Below are positions 22,441 to 36,485 of a DNA stretch of 64,000 nucleotides, one piece after another. Position 1 is the stretch's first letter. Each line of letters begins with the position of its first letter. This DNA comes from Sipunculus nudus (Eukaryota; Annelida; Sipuncula; Golfingiida; Sipunculidae), in the NCBI GenBank assembly GCA_026874595.1, contig CM049317.1, positions 24,260,401 through 24,324,400 of the forward strand, in the 5' to 3' direction. Both the position numbers and the translations under genes were made by a program. Below the pieces are notes generated by a model that was not told the origin of the DNA, did no database searches, and worked only from the letters and a program-made list of their open reading frames with translations.

Positions 22441-22880
22441 TCATGTTAAACTTAAAAGAGGCTCTTGTCTTTGAAATGATCAACACTCGCCAAAGTCACC
22501 TTAACCTTGCATCTCCTGACTAGAAATGACTACAGACTAGGCCTGCGGTGGGAGACAGCATGAATCTGTTGCCATGTCTGGAAGACTCAATCACACATCC
22601 ACACCTGAACGGAATACTTAAGCCCACCAACTTTATATTTAATGAATCTTTACATATATGATTTGATTTTGGGTCTGTCATCTAACCCACTTCGGTTTCC
22701 AGCACCAAATGGAAATGTGACCTCTATTTCTACTAGTGTAATGTTCCGAAGGCTATCTTTAAATGGTCATTAATAAGAAGTGAGTAAGCCTCTTGAGTAA
22801 AGAATGTCCTTTAGATTTTGACAAGTCGGAGATTTCTACTGTATATAGATAAATGGTGTGCCGATTAATCGATTATATGG

Positions 22881-23423
22881 TTTAAAAACACATAAGCAAG
22901 TAGTTGACTTCGTATTTCATTTCTTCAGCTTTCTTCAAGGGATTCATTTTTGCGCTTTAATATACAGTACTTATACAATAAACATAACAATTACAACATC
23001 AGTTACCTAATATATACGCAAACTTTTAACAGTAGCAGGCGGAGCTAAGGGTAGTCATTCCTCATGGAATTCCTCATTTCGTATACAGACAGATATACGA
23101 AAACTATTGGTATTATTATATTGCTAATTAATATCGATTACCGCACAATATACATGAGATACCATTGAAGTTATAAGAAAACTTCTGTTCACCTGTGCAG
23201 GTATGGCGTCTAATTCACGGATGTTTTATTCTGGCCATAATATGGGTAATGCTACAGGTATAGTTAAATTGGGACTTAAGTAAAACGATTAACAAACATA
23301 TGAAAATGGCCATCAACTTTAGCAGCCCGCATGTAAATGGCTCGATTGATGTCAAGGCAGAAATCGGTTTTTAAACCATCTTTGATCATTGAGAGATGAC
23401 AAAACGAAACCACAACCATTTAT
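22881..23423. other. Palindrome spacer, 543 bp, unique
   Basis: This is the non-repeated centre between the two arms. It is AT-rich with no convincing ORF, RNA or repeat. ACCATTTAT lies directly against the right arm junction (23415-23423) and again about 23 bp inside the arm, a small direct repeat that may reflect the joining event. A loop of this size would be the apex of any cruciform. Confidence 0.9.
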
Positions 23424-23863
23424 CCATATAATCGATTAATCGGCACACCATTTATCTATATACAGTAGAAATCTCCGACTTGTCAAAATCTAAAGGACAT
23501 TCTTTACTCAAGAGGCTTACTCACTTCTTATTAATGACCATTTAAAGATAGCCTTCGGAACATTACACTAGTAGAAATAGAGGTCACATTTCCATTTGGT
23601 GCTGGAAACCGAAGTGGGTTAGATGACAGACCCAAAATCAAATCATATATGTAAAGATTCATTAAATATAAAGTTGGTGGGCTTAAGTATTCCGTTCAGG
23701 TGTGGATGTGTGATTGAGTCTTCCAGACATGGCAACAGATTCATGCTGTCTCCCACCGCAGGCCTAGTCTGTAGTCATTTCTAGTCAGGAGATGCAAGGT
23801 TAAGGTGACTTTGGCGAGTGTTGATCATTTCAAAGACAAGAGCCTCTTTTAAGTTTAACATGA

Positions 23864-24026
23864 AAGGTGAAGGACGTAGCCTAGTGTTTCGCGGTGGACT
23901 AAGGAGCTTATGGTTCCCGGTTCAAGTCCCAGAACAGAATCAAAAGGAAATCGTACAAGCTCCATTAAGCCTCAGAAATTCGCTCTAAAGATTTGCCCCT
24001 ATGTCTTTACGATTTCATAAATACTG
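23864..24026 (+). mobile_element. tRNA-like SINE head (right inner arm)
   Basis: Mirror of 22280-22440, with box B near 23919-23930. Confidence 0.6.
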
Positions 24027-24693
24027 ATTAAAAAAGGCATAATGGTGGGGAATCAGGAAATCTGTTTTTCTTTCACTATTAATCGCTTATTTACGCTTTG
24101 GTCGAAAAATTGGATGGGCGCTAAGCACGTAAAAATACACCGACTACTAAAGACTATGATGGAATAATCCGTCAACACTTAAAAGAGAATAAAGCACATA
24201 AACTCAATACAGTTATGAACTGTCCTTGACTTCCTCAACTTCGGCGCTCCGGCACCATCTCTTTATTCTTCAGTTCACATATTTTCACTTAATATTGTTG
24301 TTTTAGGTTTGTTAAGAGGAAAAGGTGAACGCATTATTACATTTGATTTTCTGTAACCCTTGAGATACTGACAGCAGGATCTTTCCGTGGATAATTAATG
24401 CCACACCTGTAAACATCTGCCGGTAGTGTAAACTAATTAACCTGGATGAACCGCGGGCGAGAAGTGCTTGGATGGACCTGCGGCAATTAGTGATCTACCA
24501 CTCACCAAGATGGTGTACGCACGGTCAGCAGGCCAGCCCTGTCGGCGTGACTGTATTGTTAATAACGTATAAGTTTATGCTACTCTCCTTACTAAGGAAG
24601 GGTAACGCGTTCAAATTCCGTATAACTATATGCTGCAATATATGGAATATACGTATCGCGGTAGTTAATTGTAATAAATTTACAGGAACAAGT

Positions 24694-24696
<3 letters not shown>

Positions 24697-24755
<59 letters not shown>

Positions 24756-24830
24756 TTATATACATATATATATATATCCATATAACATATTAATATTATA
24801 ATAATAAATTCATTATCATGTTAAATTTAA

Positions 24831-24872
<42 letters not shown>
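24697..24872. repeat. Pair of (TA)n microsatellites (right arm)
   Basis: Mirror of 21434-21608 with different TA lengths. Confidence 0.95.
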
Positions 24873-24875
<3 letters not shown>

Positions 24876-25815
24876 GAGACATGTTCTCTGTCTTATGCAG
24901 CTTATCAATAATTAAATAATTATGCTCTGAATAATTTTATTGCCCCTGAACTTAAGGTTTTATACGAAACCAGTTTTTATTCTCGTTTTGGTCCGCATCG
25001 GTGAAACCCTTATATAAGGGATACGAGACATCACTGCGGCATACGATACACCAGGTAAAATTCTGGGAAACCATCCAATCATACCACATGTAAGTATAGC
25101 GGAAAGAATGGTACTCCATACAAGCGAGGGACACGGTACGAATTTATAGAGAACTGGCTACACTCCAAAGTTCCCCTCGGCAGTTTATGGTGGATAAGTC
25201 TCACAATCATTCAATAAAATAGTCCCAGTAATTAGAATGTCCAGATCGGGAGCAATATTCACCTCCCGTCGTTTCATTACCGCCCGATGCCAACTGAGTC
25301 CGCCATCTAAGTGGAGGCAGTAATTAGCGCGGTATGTATTAATAGCTCCAGAGCATCATTCACTAGGCTGTATCGCAGCACCTACGGCTGCTGAGACTGA
25401 GTATTCAGCAATTTCCTTCCGCCGAGAATTGTCCCTGTTAGATTCTCAAGGCCAAACATATTGCGTCAAGTACTTCCCGATTGTCCATATATTAAATACC
25501 GCCAGAGCCAGCCCCTCTTCTGGTATCGGATACAGCGCTTATAGCATTCTTGGAACTAAATGAAGTTGTCATTCCGCAGTTCATGTAAAGGTATAGGTAT
25601 TTACGAACTTGAGAAAATTCTAATGTCTTCACTACTTTTGACAACGGAGACATGCTTAGCCCCGAGCATAAGGCGGCTTTAAAACAACAGATGATTCTTA
25701 TTGTATGGTTACTTTTATCCTCGTTATCCGGACAACGCAACCAACAATCCATGGACATACGTCTTCCTTTATTATTTTTTTGTCAAGCATTAAAGAAAAA
25801 AATATATATATGAAG

Positions 25816-25901
25816 AGAGAGAGAATAAGAGAGAGAGGGAGAGGGAGAGAGATGGGGGATTCTTAGACACAGTGAGAGAACGGCAGCCGAAACTGAAGGC
25901 G

Positions 25902-25938
<37 letters not shown>

Positions 25939-26168
25939 GCTTAGACAAAGCAAGAGAGTGGCAGGCGATATTGAAGGCGCGAAGAGAGCGGGGGGGGGGG
26001 GGGGGGGGGGGGTGGTGCATAGAAAACGCGAGAGAATAGCAAGAAAACTGGAGGCTTGAAGAAAGAGAAAGACAGAGACAGCAAGAGAGACAGAGAGAGA
26101 GAGAAGAATAGACACCAGGAGAGAGAGAGACAGAGAGACAGAGAGCGAGAAAGAGAGAGAGACTTCTA
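25816..26168. repeat. GA-rich low-complexity tract with G23 run (right arm)
   Basis: Mirror of 20141-20490, with 23 G (25990-26012) in place of 20 C. A run this long is a potential G-quadruplex former. Confidence 0.95.
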
Positions 26169-26523
26169 TATCTGAGGAAAATTTTAGAGACAATTTATGT
26201 CCTATCCTACTTTATACTTTACTTCTTGGTCTTTCTAGTTTTATTCCGTTTCGTTGCTACCCCAGATGAACACACGCACACCCTGTGAGGTCATTCATTT
26301 TACATTTACCTGATGCCAATAAATAGTAGCCATTCACTTATTGGTGAAGAGGGCGCAACTTTATATGGTTACGACCTTGGTGAAGGGAACGGTTATAACG
26401 GGCCTTAAATAATACGTCGTCCAATGTTATTACAGACAACGGCAAATAAAAAGAGAGAAATTCTGGCAATGTGTGGATGTGAATATATGTGAATTTTTTA
26501 GAATAACAATGAGATAAAGATAT

Positions 26524-26868
26524 GAAATAGAATCTGCATTCTAAGGTATGGAGGCCTCCGCCATGCGGAAGGTTCCTTTTGTGGGTTACTCACCAAATTC
26601 TGTTGTATTCATTTATTCGGCTTCTATATCCAAGTTCATTCGTTTAAAAGTGACTGTACAGTTTTGAATATTTTTTGATGACGTTTCTGAATCCGGATCA
26701 TGCGCCGGATCGATACCAAAATATCATGTATTCTTCAATGGCCCTATCCCTGAAATTGTCAGGAGATTTCGTTCAAAATTGCGTCAGTAATGTTGATAAC
26801 AAACACACACAGACACATCCACGCGTTAGGGAATGAAAGCATACAATATTGGCGCAAGTAATTACTGA
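26524..26868 (-). mobile_element. Dispersed GGCGGAGG-type repeat, copy B (right arm)
   Basis: Mirror of 19441-19785. Confidence 0.65.
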
Positions 26869-27648
26869 AAATACATTAACAACTGGAGGATGTGCTTCAT
26901 GAGAGAGTGCGATGTGACTGTGTTTGTGTGTGCATTTCGTTAATCAAAGACTAAGAATTTGTTCAAACTAAAACTTAAATATCGCATCGTCTTGCCCGTA
27001 TAGCTTATCGGGTGGGAGCACAAAACCGGTAAGTACTTCAAGCTGTTCGCCTTAACTTACATATTACTCTTCACGGTTTGTCAACGTAACAGCTTCCCCT
27101 CACGTCATTGAAGTACGTGCCTGGCCTACACTGCCGACCCCCGTGGTAACACGGGGGCATCCCCAGTGCGACACTCTCAATGAAGACCCATACCCTTATT
27201 CTGATCAAGTGATGATATTCGGAGATATTAGTACTGATGTTCGTGATCAGCATCCGTGATACTGCCGTATTATTGTCAACATATTTCTTGCTATTTCGGT
27301 CATTCCTCCATCATGTTAAACGGTAATAGGTCCTTTCTTACGAACGGCTAATCCCGCGCCCGCGATGACCGGTGTGAACTACCGTCTATTCCCAAAAGGT
27401 TTTAGGACTTCTCTAAGGTAGGAGGCAGATAACGACCTCACAAAGCCATGTTTCCTGTAGGAGGGGGCCCCACAATGTGATTTCCGGTATTTGCATATAT
27501 TTTTCTCCGGAATGAATTTAGTATTAGATCCGTAACAAACTGAGACACCGGTTTCCAATAAAATACATTGAATTAAAAAATACAGTCACATAGGTTCATA
27601 GACAAATATTGCAGAATATGATTTTGAAATTGTTCTGTTAATTATAAC

Positions 27649-28195
27649 TGACATGAGAGATATGAGAATATGTTAAGGATAATGATGACAATAATGTTTG
27701 TTCACATGTCTGATGTTGATAATTGTGATAATAGGTATAAGTGTCACCTAACGTAATTGTAAAGATACAGGGGCTATTACTGAATAAGCGGTCTGTGGTG
27801 ATGGTATCATTGGTGATGAAGGTTGATTAAGCTTCTCTGTCGCGCTGATAATGATGGTGGTGATGATAATGATGTGCCGGTTATTATGTTACAACTGCTG
27901 CGAATGATAATAATGATGACGTAGCCAATAGCAGTAATGATGATTACAATGACGCCGGCACACGCTGGTGATGATTATGACGTTTATCATGATGACAATG
28001 ACGGTGGTGATGAAGATGATGATAATAATGATAAAGAGGAGAGGTTATTGCACTTTCTGTTGAAAGAACATTTAAATTTGGTGTTGAGAGCGTTGTTGTG
28101 TCAGTGATTAGTGTAATGATTATGAAAATGATGATATTAATAATATACTCATCATAATGATGAGAGTGGTGAATTTTGTCGGTTTTGATTATCAT
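27649..28195. repeat. Interrupted GAT/AAT trinucleotide-rich tract (right arm)
   Basis: Mirror of 18114-18660. Confidence 0.85.
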
Positions 28196-28296
28196 ACAAT
28201 TTAAAATATATTACTATCAAGGAAAAATTGTACTTACTTTTGAAGTAGATATTTACAAACAAGATTCATTTATGCTTTCAATGAAATTAGGATTTA

Positions 28297-28411
28297 TGAT
28301 CACATCGTTCTTGTACTGATCACGTGTTTTCACATGTGATCACGTTTGATATCTCGCGAGACTGAGTACACACGTTCGTTGGTTGAGTAAAACAGGTATA
28401 AACCTGATCAC
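28297..28411. promoter_or_regulatory. TCTCGCGAGA element with four GTGATCA motifs (right arm)
   Basis: Mirror of 17898-18012, with TCTCGCGAGA at 28352-28361. Confidence 0.35.
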
Positions 28412-31400
28412 ATTTGAACAGGACTACGAGGCCACTGGTATATCTCGGATGTACAACTAAACGACAAGTCTCCACACGTCTGACGACCAGCGGAACGATA
28501 TGTAAATATAGTGGTCTGGAAATTGATATGTATTGCCGACGCTGAATACCAGTTGCTACGGTTTATAGTATCGATTTTATATCATGGAATCCCATCATTT
28601 ATATACTTCCAAAACTGCTTACAGATATTACCATGCGCCTGTTCATGTGTCGCGGATGTTTATTAGGTTACTTTGATTACAATATTATCTTTTGTTAGAA
28701 AAGTGTAGTTTTATACAAATTATCATGCAGCTTCTGACGAAATGCTACTTGTCTATATCCACCAAATTCATAAGACACTATCTCGATCAGGTTTATACCT
28801 TTTAGATCAATTTGAGTAATGTTGTATGTTATGATTAAAAACTGAATTCAGTGTGTATGAAATACTGTCTTAACCGGCACCATATCTTTACGGATTTTTA
28901 ATCTTTGCATCGACATTGGCTTATCAGTATTCACTAACGTCAAAACGTGAGTAGATATATTTTCACAAGAGTAAGTATGTTAACGGAAGATGAACAAAAT
29001 AATTCATTTATGCAATCGCCAAGCTGGAAGCATCCCCTCGACGGCCTGCAAATGAGCGATAAAAGGGAATCGTATGTGGCGGGTATACCATGGAAATAAG
29101 GGCTATGTCACAGAAAAATAGGAGGTTCGAATCTTTGACATTGGAGTTATATGCTTTTGAAAATCAGCCATACTGAAGATCTAGCGCAAACAGAAAATGG
29201 CAGGAGAAAGAAAAAGGGAAAAGAAAACAAAAATTAAACTTAGGTTTTTTTTTACTTGGGGACCAAAGTAAATTCCTCCCCCAAATTATATCTCCCCAAG
29301 TATGGTGCTATTGGATGTAAACATATCAACCTCTACAAACCCCCCTTTTATGGAGGTGGGGGTGGGGGTGTTGGGTTGATAAAACGTCGATTATGTTAAC
29401 CATGGGAGGCCAACTAAAACAGAATAACAAAATAGAGTTCTGCTGTACGTGGATTCAAACCCCGTCCGTATTCTTGAGGGAAGTTCGCTTTGTCTACTGG
29501 ACTCATTGTGAATCATTTTAATTTGCATTAACACCGAGATCCATTCGATGGCAGTACAACTGTAAAATGGGATAATAATAAAGTTTCAATATAGGTAGTT
29601 AGTGACAAGTACAAAGGTAAACAAAACAAGCGTGCAATTCAATTAAATCTGTTTGGTGAAGCCATTAATAATGTTGAGATATGAAAAATGTCCTTGGTAT
29701 ATTAGTTTTCTTAATCAAGGCTATTCGGGATGCTGTTTAATTTTATATATTATATATTATACATTTAATTGTCATTAACATATTGTTATATACAGTATTA
29801 CTTTTAAAGAGTTTTAAATTCTGTTAGCAAGAGCAAAATAGTCCAGTTAATGAATTAAACTTTAATATAAACTTTATGACCATCCGTAGAAATCTCCTTG
29901 ATCAACTTCCCCTAAATGGAGTTAGACATATAAAGTAATACAATGCAATATATAATTATATTTCCAACTAAATGTCTTATCCAAATATCTTGACATTAAA
30001 GTGTGATAATAAGCAAGTATCGTAGATAAACACAAAAACACAATTACTTAAGTGAAATTACCAAGTAGAATATCTTACAACAGATCATAGACTTTAAACA
30101 AATTATGTCATACTCTCATTATTTTTATTCTTTATGTGGCGTTGACTTGTCATTAAGGGTTGTTAATGCATTCAAAGCTGTCGAGGTATTTGGCTTTTTC
30201 CATTCACACAACTATCAAAGTTTTAAATGAAATATGATTCATAGAGACGAGGCGATTGCGACCTGTCTCAATTATAATCATTTATTACATTCCGTTGTCT
30301 TCATTAAATCTCGGTACTGCTAATTTACCAACGCTGCTTCCACATTATTGACAAGCTGTATAAAAATGCGCGTGCGCACCAATGACCGTAGCATTTTATT
30401 GTTTGGCGTCTAATTTTGAATGATGCGGTAATTCAAGCCCTCCTTTCAAATCACCTCTTGTGTTCTTGATAAATTCTTTCGCAAACACCTCGAACCCCTA
30501 TGACACGGTAAACTGATTACTTGGGTGGAATTTCACACTACTGCTTTATGGCGAGCCACAATAGTGCCAATTAACTACCACTTTCCGTGACGTAAATTTG
30601 ATGAGCTATTCACGTTCACTAGTATCAAATGACAGTTACACACCGGCGATATTTCAGCCTGGAGCAGAAAAAAAAAGAAACAACGCATTTATTTTATTGT
30701 ACCAGTGTTTTTCATCGAGTCATTTTCAGTTCGGATTCAGTAACCTAATAATCACACACCAACCGATTCATTATATTAGAATGTAATTCATTACATCTTC
30801 GGACGATACTAAGACCCAGTAACAACATGTTTTTATGTAGCTGTCAATCAAATTAAAGTAGTAGAAACTGATACAAATAATCTGAGGTATTAGCGTTATT
30901 GAAAGCGACTGATTACTTTGAACTGGGTTTTATACCAATAATTGAATGCTGGCAAAGAACAGTTGCGCATTGACGAGTGGATCTGCGGAGGTTAGGTTTA
31001 TGGATAAATCGTTATGATTTACGAGATGTGAAACGCAAACACGCAGGCCTTTGTGAATGTGTGATAAGCGGGGATGGGCAGGACCTGTCGACTGTTCCTG
31101 GTGTAATTAAATTTATGATCAATAAAAAACTTAATTAATCCTGATTATATTTCAACTACGTGATGTTGTACCCTTAAAAATGGACTTTCAATGTACTTTA
31201 TGATGAATACATTTGGCTGCATTTATGCTCGCGATAAATGAAATAATACGATATTTAAGGACTATTTTATGTATACAAGCCCTGAGCAAACATGAAATGC
31301 ATAATCATACCGATAAACCACTTTTACTTTATGTGACTATCATAACACATAATTTTACATTGTTCAAGCTTTTTCGTCAAGTGTTCATTTTCATTATTGA

Positions 31401-31623
31401 TTGCTATATTAGTCGATTCAATAAAAATTATTGAAAAGAGCGCGCAGTGATAATGTAAAGTGTTTCAGCGCGACATTTGTGATTTATGACGACGCATGAT
31501 GATGTAAAATGGTCACGTGAATGACTTGATGACGAACATCTTTTAAAAAAAGGGGAACGTAATAAACATTATCATTTAATCTTACCAATCCATGCAAAAA
31601 AGATAAAAGAGGATATAGTTGCG

Positions 31624-31646
31624 TATATATACACACACACACACAA

Positions 31647-31699
<53 letters not shown>
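31624..31699. repeat. Compound (CA)n-(TA)n microsatellite (right arm)
   Basis: Mirror of 14612-14685 with a different repeat length. Confidence 0.95.
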
Positions 31700-31701
<2 letters not shown>

Positions 31702-32025
31702 CACGTAATAGTTGGGTATTAACTATATTTTTTTCTGAGGAAGTTTATTTACTACGTGGTGTGTGTATTGTTGCTATATTTTAGAGTATAAAGTATTCTA
31801 TATTTTATGAATAGTTAAATGCACACGGGCTGTTAAATCACCACCGTACAGTCTTTATTAAAACTATTATTTCGAAACCCGTATGCATATTCCAGTTTGG
31901 TTTACAGTTAAATGTGCTATTTACTTTCAGAGCACACAGTGCGTTGCTTGATATTGCAATAATAACTTCTCTGCATACTCCTATTAAGCAAGGCCTGCAG
32001 CCAGACAAGCTTACATATAGCATTA

Positions 32026-32456
32026 ATATATCCGTCTCCGATTTCAAGTCCGAGTCCATGAGGTCCTAGTCCAAGTCCACCAAGTCCACTATGGAGCCGA
32101 GTACAAGTCCGAGTCCAACACACTTCTCCTTGATGAGAAATCTTAAATGGATATTTTAGATTATCATGTTTATTATGTGAGATTTTACATTTTTACGTTA
32201 GTCTTTACTTTAGCTTCCTAAAGTTTTGTAAATACATTCTATTTTTATGGCTTACATTATGTTGGTTGTTCGCGCATGTATATAAAAGTCTGTATTATGT
32301 CTATAATAAATTTTCTACTGGACTTAAGGTGGACTCGGTGTGATTTCTCGAGTCCTTACATCCGAGTCCCGGTACAAGTCGGAGTCCAGAACCTTCGAGT
32401 CCAAGTCCGAGGCGGAGTCCCTAGAAAAGTTGCCTTGAGTCCAAGTCTCCATGGCA
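32026..32456 (-). mobile_element. ACTCGG-array element, copy 1 (right arm)
   Basis: Mirror of 13855-14285, with no difference seen. Confidence 0.7.
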
Positions 32457-33700
32457 GGAATGACCTGAAATATGTAATGTGTCAGACAAAGTGAATAATA
32501 CATATTTGCCTGATGTTCAGCTCTTCAACTAAGGTGCCTGAAATAAATCATATTTATTTTTTCATCATCCTCTAGTATTCCTGGTCACAGAAATCAGATT
32601 TTATATCTAAGATAATATCATATGCTCTTAGAAAAGTTTTTTTTTAAACCAGCAGATATACCGTGATAACCAAAGGTTTGTACATGCAGACTTATATCTT
32701 AGAATTATAATCAAACAGTAAAAGCAATTATTTCTGCATCACCCTTCCGGTAGAGGTTGTTTCTGTTTATATTAATCTTTTTCAAGTATGTGATCATACA
32801 AACGGCCGGGACTACCTGTCAAACTTCAGAATTAAATTTGTCACCATTGAATAAAAGCCTTCTGTTTCGTTAAGTCCTTACCAGAAAGCAGTCAAGTTTA
32901 TATAATTTTCCTTTGATAAATTTCCAATTCAGCATATTTTAATTGATTATACTGTCTTCACTCCATTTATACCTACGACATTAAAGTATTTAGAAGACCA
33001 GGTGTATTGACGGGAAAGGGTTTCTTGACCCACAATTCCAAAATAGCAGTCGTACTCTCATGTCTTCCTGCAGTCATCAAGAGGTCATAGGTCAAGTTTC
33101 TGAAACAGAGTCAAGGTCGTTTCAATTGTCATGAAGACCCAGCGGAAATGACGTGGGAGTGAATGGATATCAGTCATTACTCAGGCCGATAAACAATTCC
33201 GCCAATGACCAATATTCAAGGCGTCAATGATGTAATGGAATATTTTATAAAATAGTTCCTTTAATTTTCTGATATTGCTTCCGTAATATTTTGCGTTTAA
33301 ATGATTTTCTGTCTCTTCATCCGGGATCTCCTTGTTCGTTTTTTTTCATCATTATTCACACGCGTTCCATTTACAACTTTAGATTTCTCTATAACAGGTT
33401 GTGAAAACCATTTAACCTTGTCAAAAAAGCTATCGACTGTAACCAATTTGAACCACCTTTCGAACGAATATTACGGTTTGTTGGAATTAAAATATCGGTC
33501 ATGCTTCAGAATTTGCCAGCGGACAGGTGAGGTAAGAAGAAAATAAAAATGAATAATTTCCTACAGAAATTCCTGTGACGTTTCCCATCACTTAGTAGGA
33601 AATGTTTAAGTTCATTCATTGTATTTAATATGTTAAAGAATTAATTATTATCAAAATATAAAAACACACATGTGTTCTGTAAATTAAATACAATGAAAAT

Positions 33701-33776
33701 ACTGAGATACGTATCGCGATACACTACGATAATTTCGCAATATATCGCAAAAAGGTGTTGGCGATACCCAGCCCTA
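33701..33776 (-). mobile_element. hAT-like MITE terminus (right arm)
   Basis: Mirror of 12535-12610. Confidence 0.5.
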
Positions 33777-35717
33777 ATAGAAACTAATAATAAATCAACA
33801 TAAAAATCTGTGATGGTGTGAAATGATTTGTTCATTTTAACTTCATTGCTTAATATTGGTAAGCCGTGTTGACAAATGTGATATAAAATATACATGCGGC
33901 AAGCACTGTTAGACAAATCAAATATAATAATAAATAAAAATAAAAGCTTCTGCCGGTGCGAAATAATCTGTCCATGTCTTAACTTCCTATTTGTGAGGAG
34001 ACAGTGGACAAATGTGACATGAGAAACGTTTGAATAAAATCTCATTGGCGTCGCCTGGTTACAGAGGTGGCCCCATCCCAGTTCTTCTCGTGATGAAAGG
34101 TTAAACTTTAATTCTTGGATTAATGCATTTATTCTTGAAATGAAGGCCTCATGCCAACAGATCCAAGATATATAAAGACATAATACATAATCACGTGATA
34201 AAAATACTAATAAGTAATAAAACTTGTTAATAAAAAAATAAACATGTATAACAGTTTCCTACAGAAATAACTTACCATCAATGTATGAATATAGAAAATA
34301 AATCATATAAACACTTATATGAATGCAATATACATGTTCTAAGGTTTCATATTCATATTCTTATGCAATAAGAACTAATTTAAGTGTGTTCCCGGACAAC
34401 TTGTTAAGTGGAATTTATATTAGAATATAAAAATATCAGACTGTAAATAATAATCAGATATACTACTTCATAATACATATACTATCAAACATAAGGATAA
34501 TATGCCTATAAATGTCATCATGAATGATTCTTATTAATATACCCTGAAAATTGTATATATTGAAAATTTTATAGCATTGAAGTTATAGGTAACTCTTGCA
34601 TGCATAAGAAAACGGCACGAGACGAAAGATCAGGCGCTGCTTATCGGTATAATGTGTATTTTATTTATTTTCCCAAATTGTGGGTAGAAAAAAGGAGAAG
34701 CTCGTGTCTTCTGTTACCCCCTCAAACCATCTCTGTTCATGCTCTAAAGACGGAAGAAAACGATTGCAATTATCACCGAATTAACTCCGAGGGTAAGGGG
34801 GTTAGGGGTTGGGGATAATGACTTGAAAGCGTGGGAGGGTGTTTAAGGTTGGGGCAACTTAACTTTATATATATAAATATATATATATAAACTTTATATG
34901 TATAAATATATATACACATGTATATGTACCTTTTATTATCTGTGCAGCACATTTAAAATATATTACTAAAAAGTGAGAGGTTTAAAAAATAAGGTATTAT
35001 GTTTCAAAATGGCTAAATTCTAAACCAAGTAAAATGTGAAGTATTTATAGTAAACTCAGAAATGAAACCAAAGTCTACAATTTTTATTATGAATGTATTC
35101 AATTTTCAATAAAAAATATGATTCTCTTAATAAAAGGGGATGACTTTACTGACATTCTTTTATTGCTAAGAAATGGGGTAAGGTATATACCCCCATCCTC
35201 CTGTGTAGACGCCTATATATACGAATGCTCAGTAAACCGAGATGGTATCATTGCATCAACGCTTCAATCAAAACGTCTAGACCGCTAGTGTCGTAGGGAG
35301 GTTTTTCCAGATCATTTACTTCAACCTTGGAAGACCACAGGCACATCTACAGACAGATATCTATTACCGGAAAGGTAAATGGCCGCCCGAAGTCACATCT
35401 ATTCCAATTCGGACCTTAAAAAAAACGGCATTGTCCGCGACCGTATGTCTCACCGGCATGTCGCAACTAAAAAAACTCCGACGAAGTTGCTCCTATTCAA
35501 CATAAAGAGTTTCTAGCAGAAGAACGTATCAAAGCCTTAAGATTTGTCGCAGCTTAACTGCCACCAGCTGTAATATGCCCGATAAGACAAAGTCAGTTTT
35601 GTCGGCGTGAAGACTCAAAAAGGCAGGGAAGGGTTAAACAGTAACGGCGTTTATGTGCTTTACGTTTCTAAAAGATATTTGCATATTGGATTCGCTATTT
35701 CAATGACGGTGTATTAC

Positions 35718-35903
35718 CTTGGTGCTGTTACACATTTGATTTATTAGCAAACTCGGACGTCTTGGATGCTTTGGACAATCTTGCTTATGCTTCATTTGAA
35801 TTGAGTCCATTGTTCCGTTATCTTCCTTCAGATTGAACCTTATCTGAAACGCGAAAAATAAGGTCATTAGATATATCGTTCCCATTAATGCCGTTCTAAA
35901 CAT
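35718..35903 (-). CDS. Probable first coding exon, palindrome copy (right arm)
   Basis: Mirror of 10405-10590, with the ATG, hydrophobic segment, both cysteines, sequon and GTAATA donor all kept. Two codons differ: AGG to AAC (Arg29 to Asn, two base changes) and CCA to TCA (Pro34 to Ser). All visible differences within this exon change the protein, which argues against strong purifying selection on those residues but does not break the frame. Confidence 0.42.
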
Positions 35904-36228
35904 AGCAATATTTTCAAATGTGAAAAGGATCTCGTTTGCCAACTGATATGATGTTAATGGTATGCCCTTGAAAGTGATATTATAGATTTTGAGGTTAAAA
36001 TGTGGCCATTACGTGGGAGAAATTGAGAGAGTCGGTGGCTGCCTGCTGTTTGCAGCTGATAGATGGAATTCCAAATTGTTTCAGACCAACCGTGTCGCAT
36101 TCAGCAGGGACCTTTAAACTGTCCAGGGGGAGCATTTTCTGCGCGACTCATTTTCTGGTTGTGCTGCTTGTCCGATACTATTCGTGTTAATGTTATCCCA
36201 AGCGTGCTTCCGAATCGGATCATCCAAT

Positions 36229-36250
36229 ACCACGTGACCTGTCACGTGGT
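36229..36250. promoter_or_regulatory. Inverted pair of CACGTG E-boxes (right arm)
   Basis: Mirror of 10058-10079 and intact, although this outer zone carries substitutions nearby. Confidence 0.4.
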
Positions 36251-36485
36251 CAGGTTCTCTCTCAGTTCAATCTTCTGTTTTTCGTCTAATGAAACCCAAG
36301 CTTGGAAGTCGTTAGTGTGCTCCATGCATATTCATGTACCTTTATATGGGATATCGCATCATAACGCTTCCTGAATCTCCGTGTATCTATCGTTAAAGTT
36401 GAGAATGGACATACATTTATGTCCATTCAGCTTAACCCATCTTAATTATAAAAGAAAAATCAACCTATATGAATATTTGATATTA

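Larger units (their letters stand above)
8697..22880 (+). repeat. Left arm of giant inverted repeat (palindrome)
   Basis: About 14.18 kb that recurs in reverse complement at 23424-37612. Paired positions sum to 46304-46311 along the whole length, and the small steps fall in or near simple repeats (TA tracts near 11.4, 14.6 and 21.5 kb, poly-C at 20287). Homology begins at TAGTAAAGG (8697) and stops at GATTATATGG (22880). The inner part (11535-22880) looked identical to its partner in every stretch compared. The outer part (8697-11534) has scattered substitutions. A real large palindrome is the simplest reading, but an assembly fold-back cannot be excluded from sequence alone. Confidence 0.98.

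Noticed and set aside
23870-23945. Functional tRNA gene (box B near 23919)
   Set aside because: Boxes A and B are present but T-stem and acceptor stem do not pair; called a tRNA-derived SINE or pseudogene instead.
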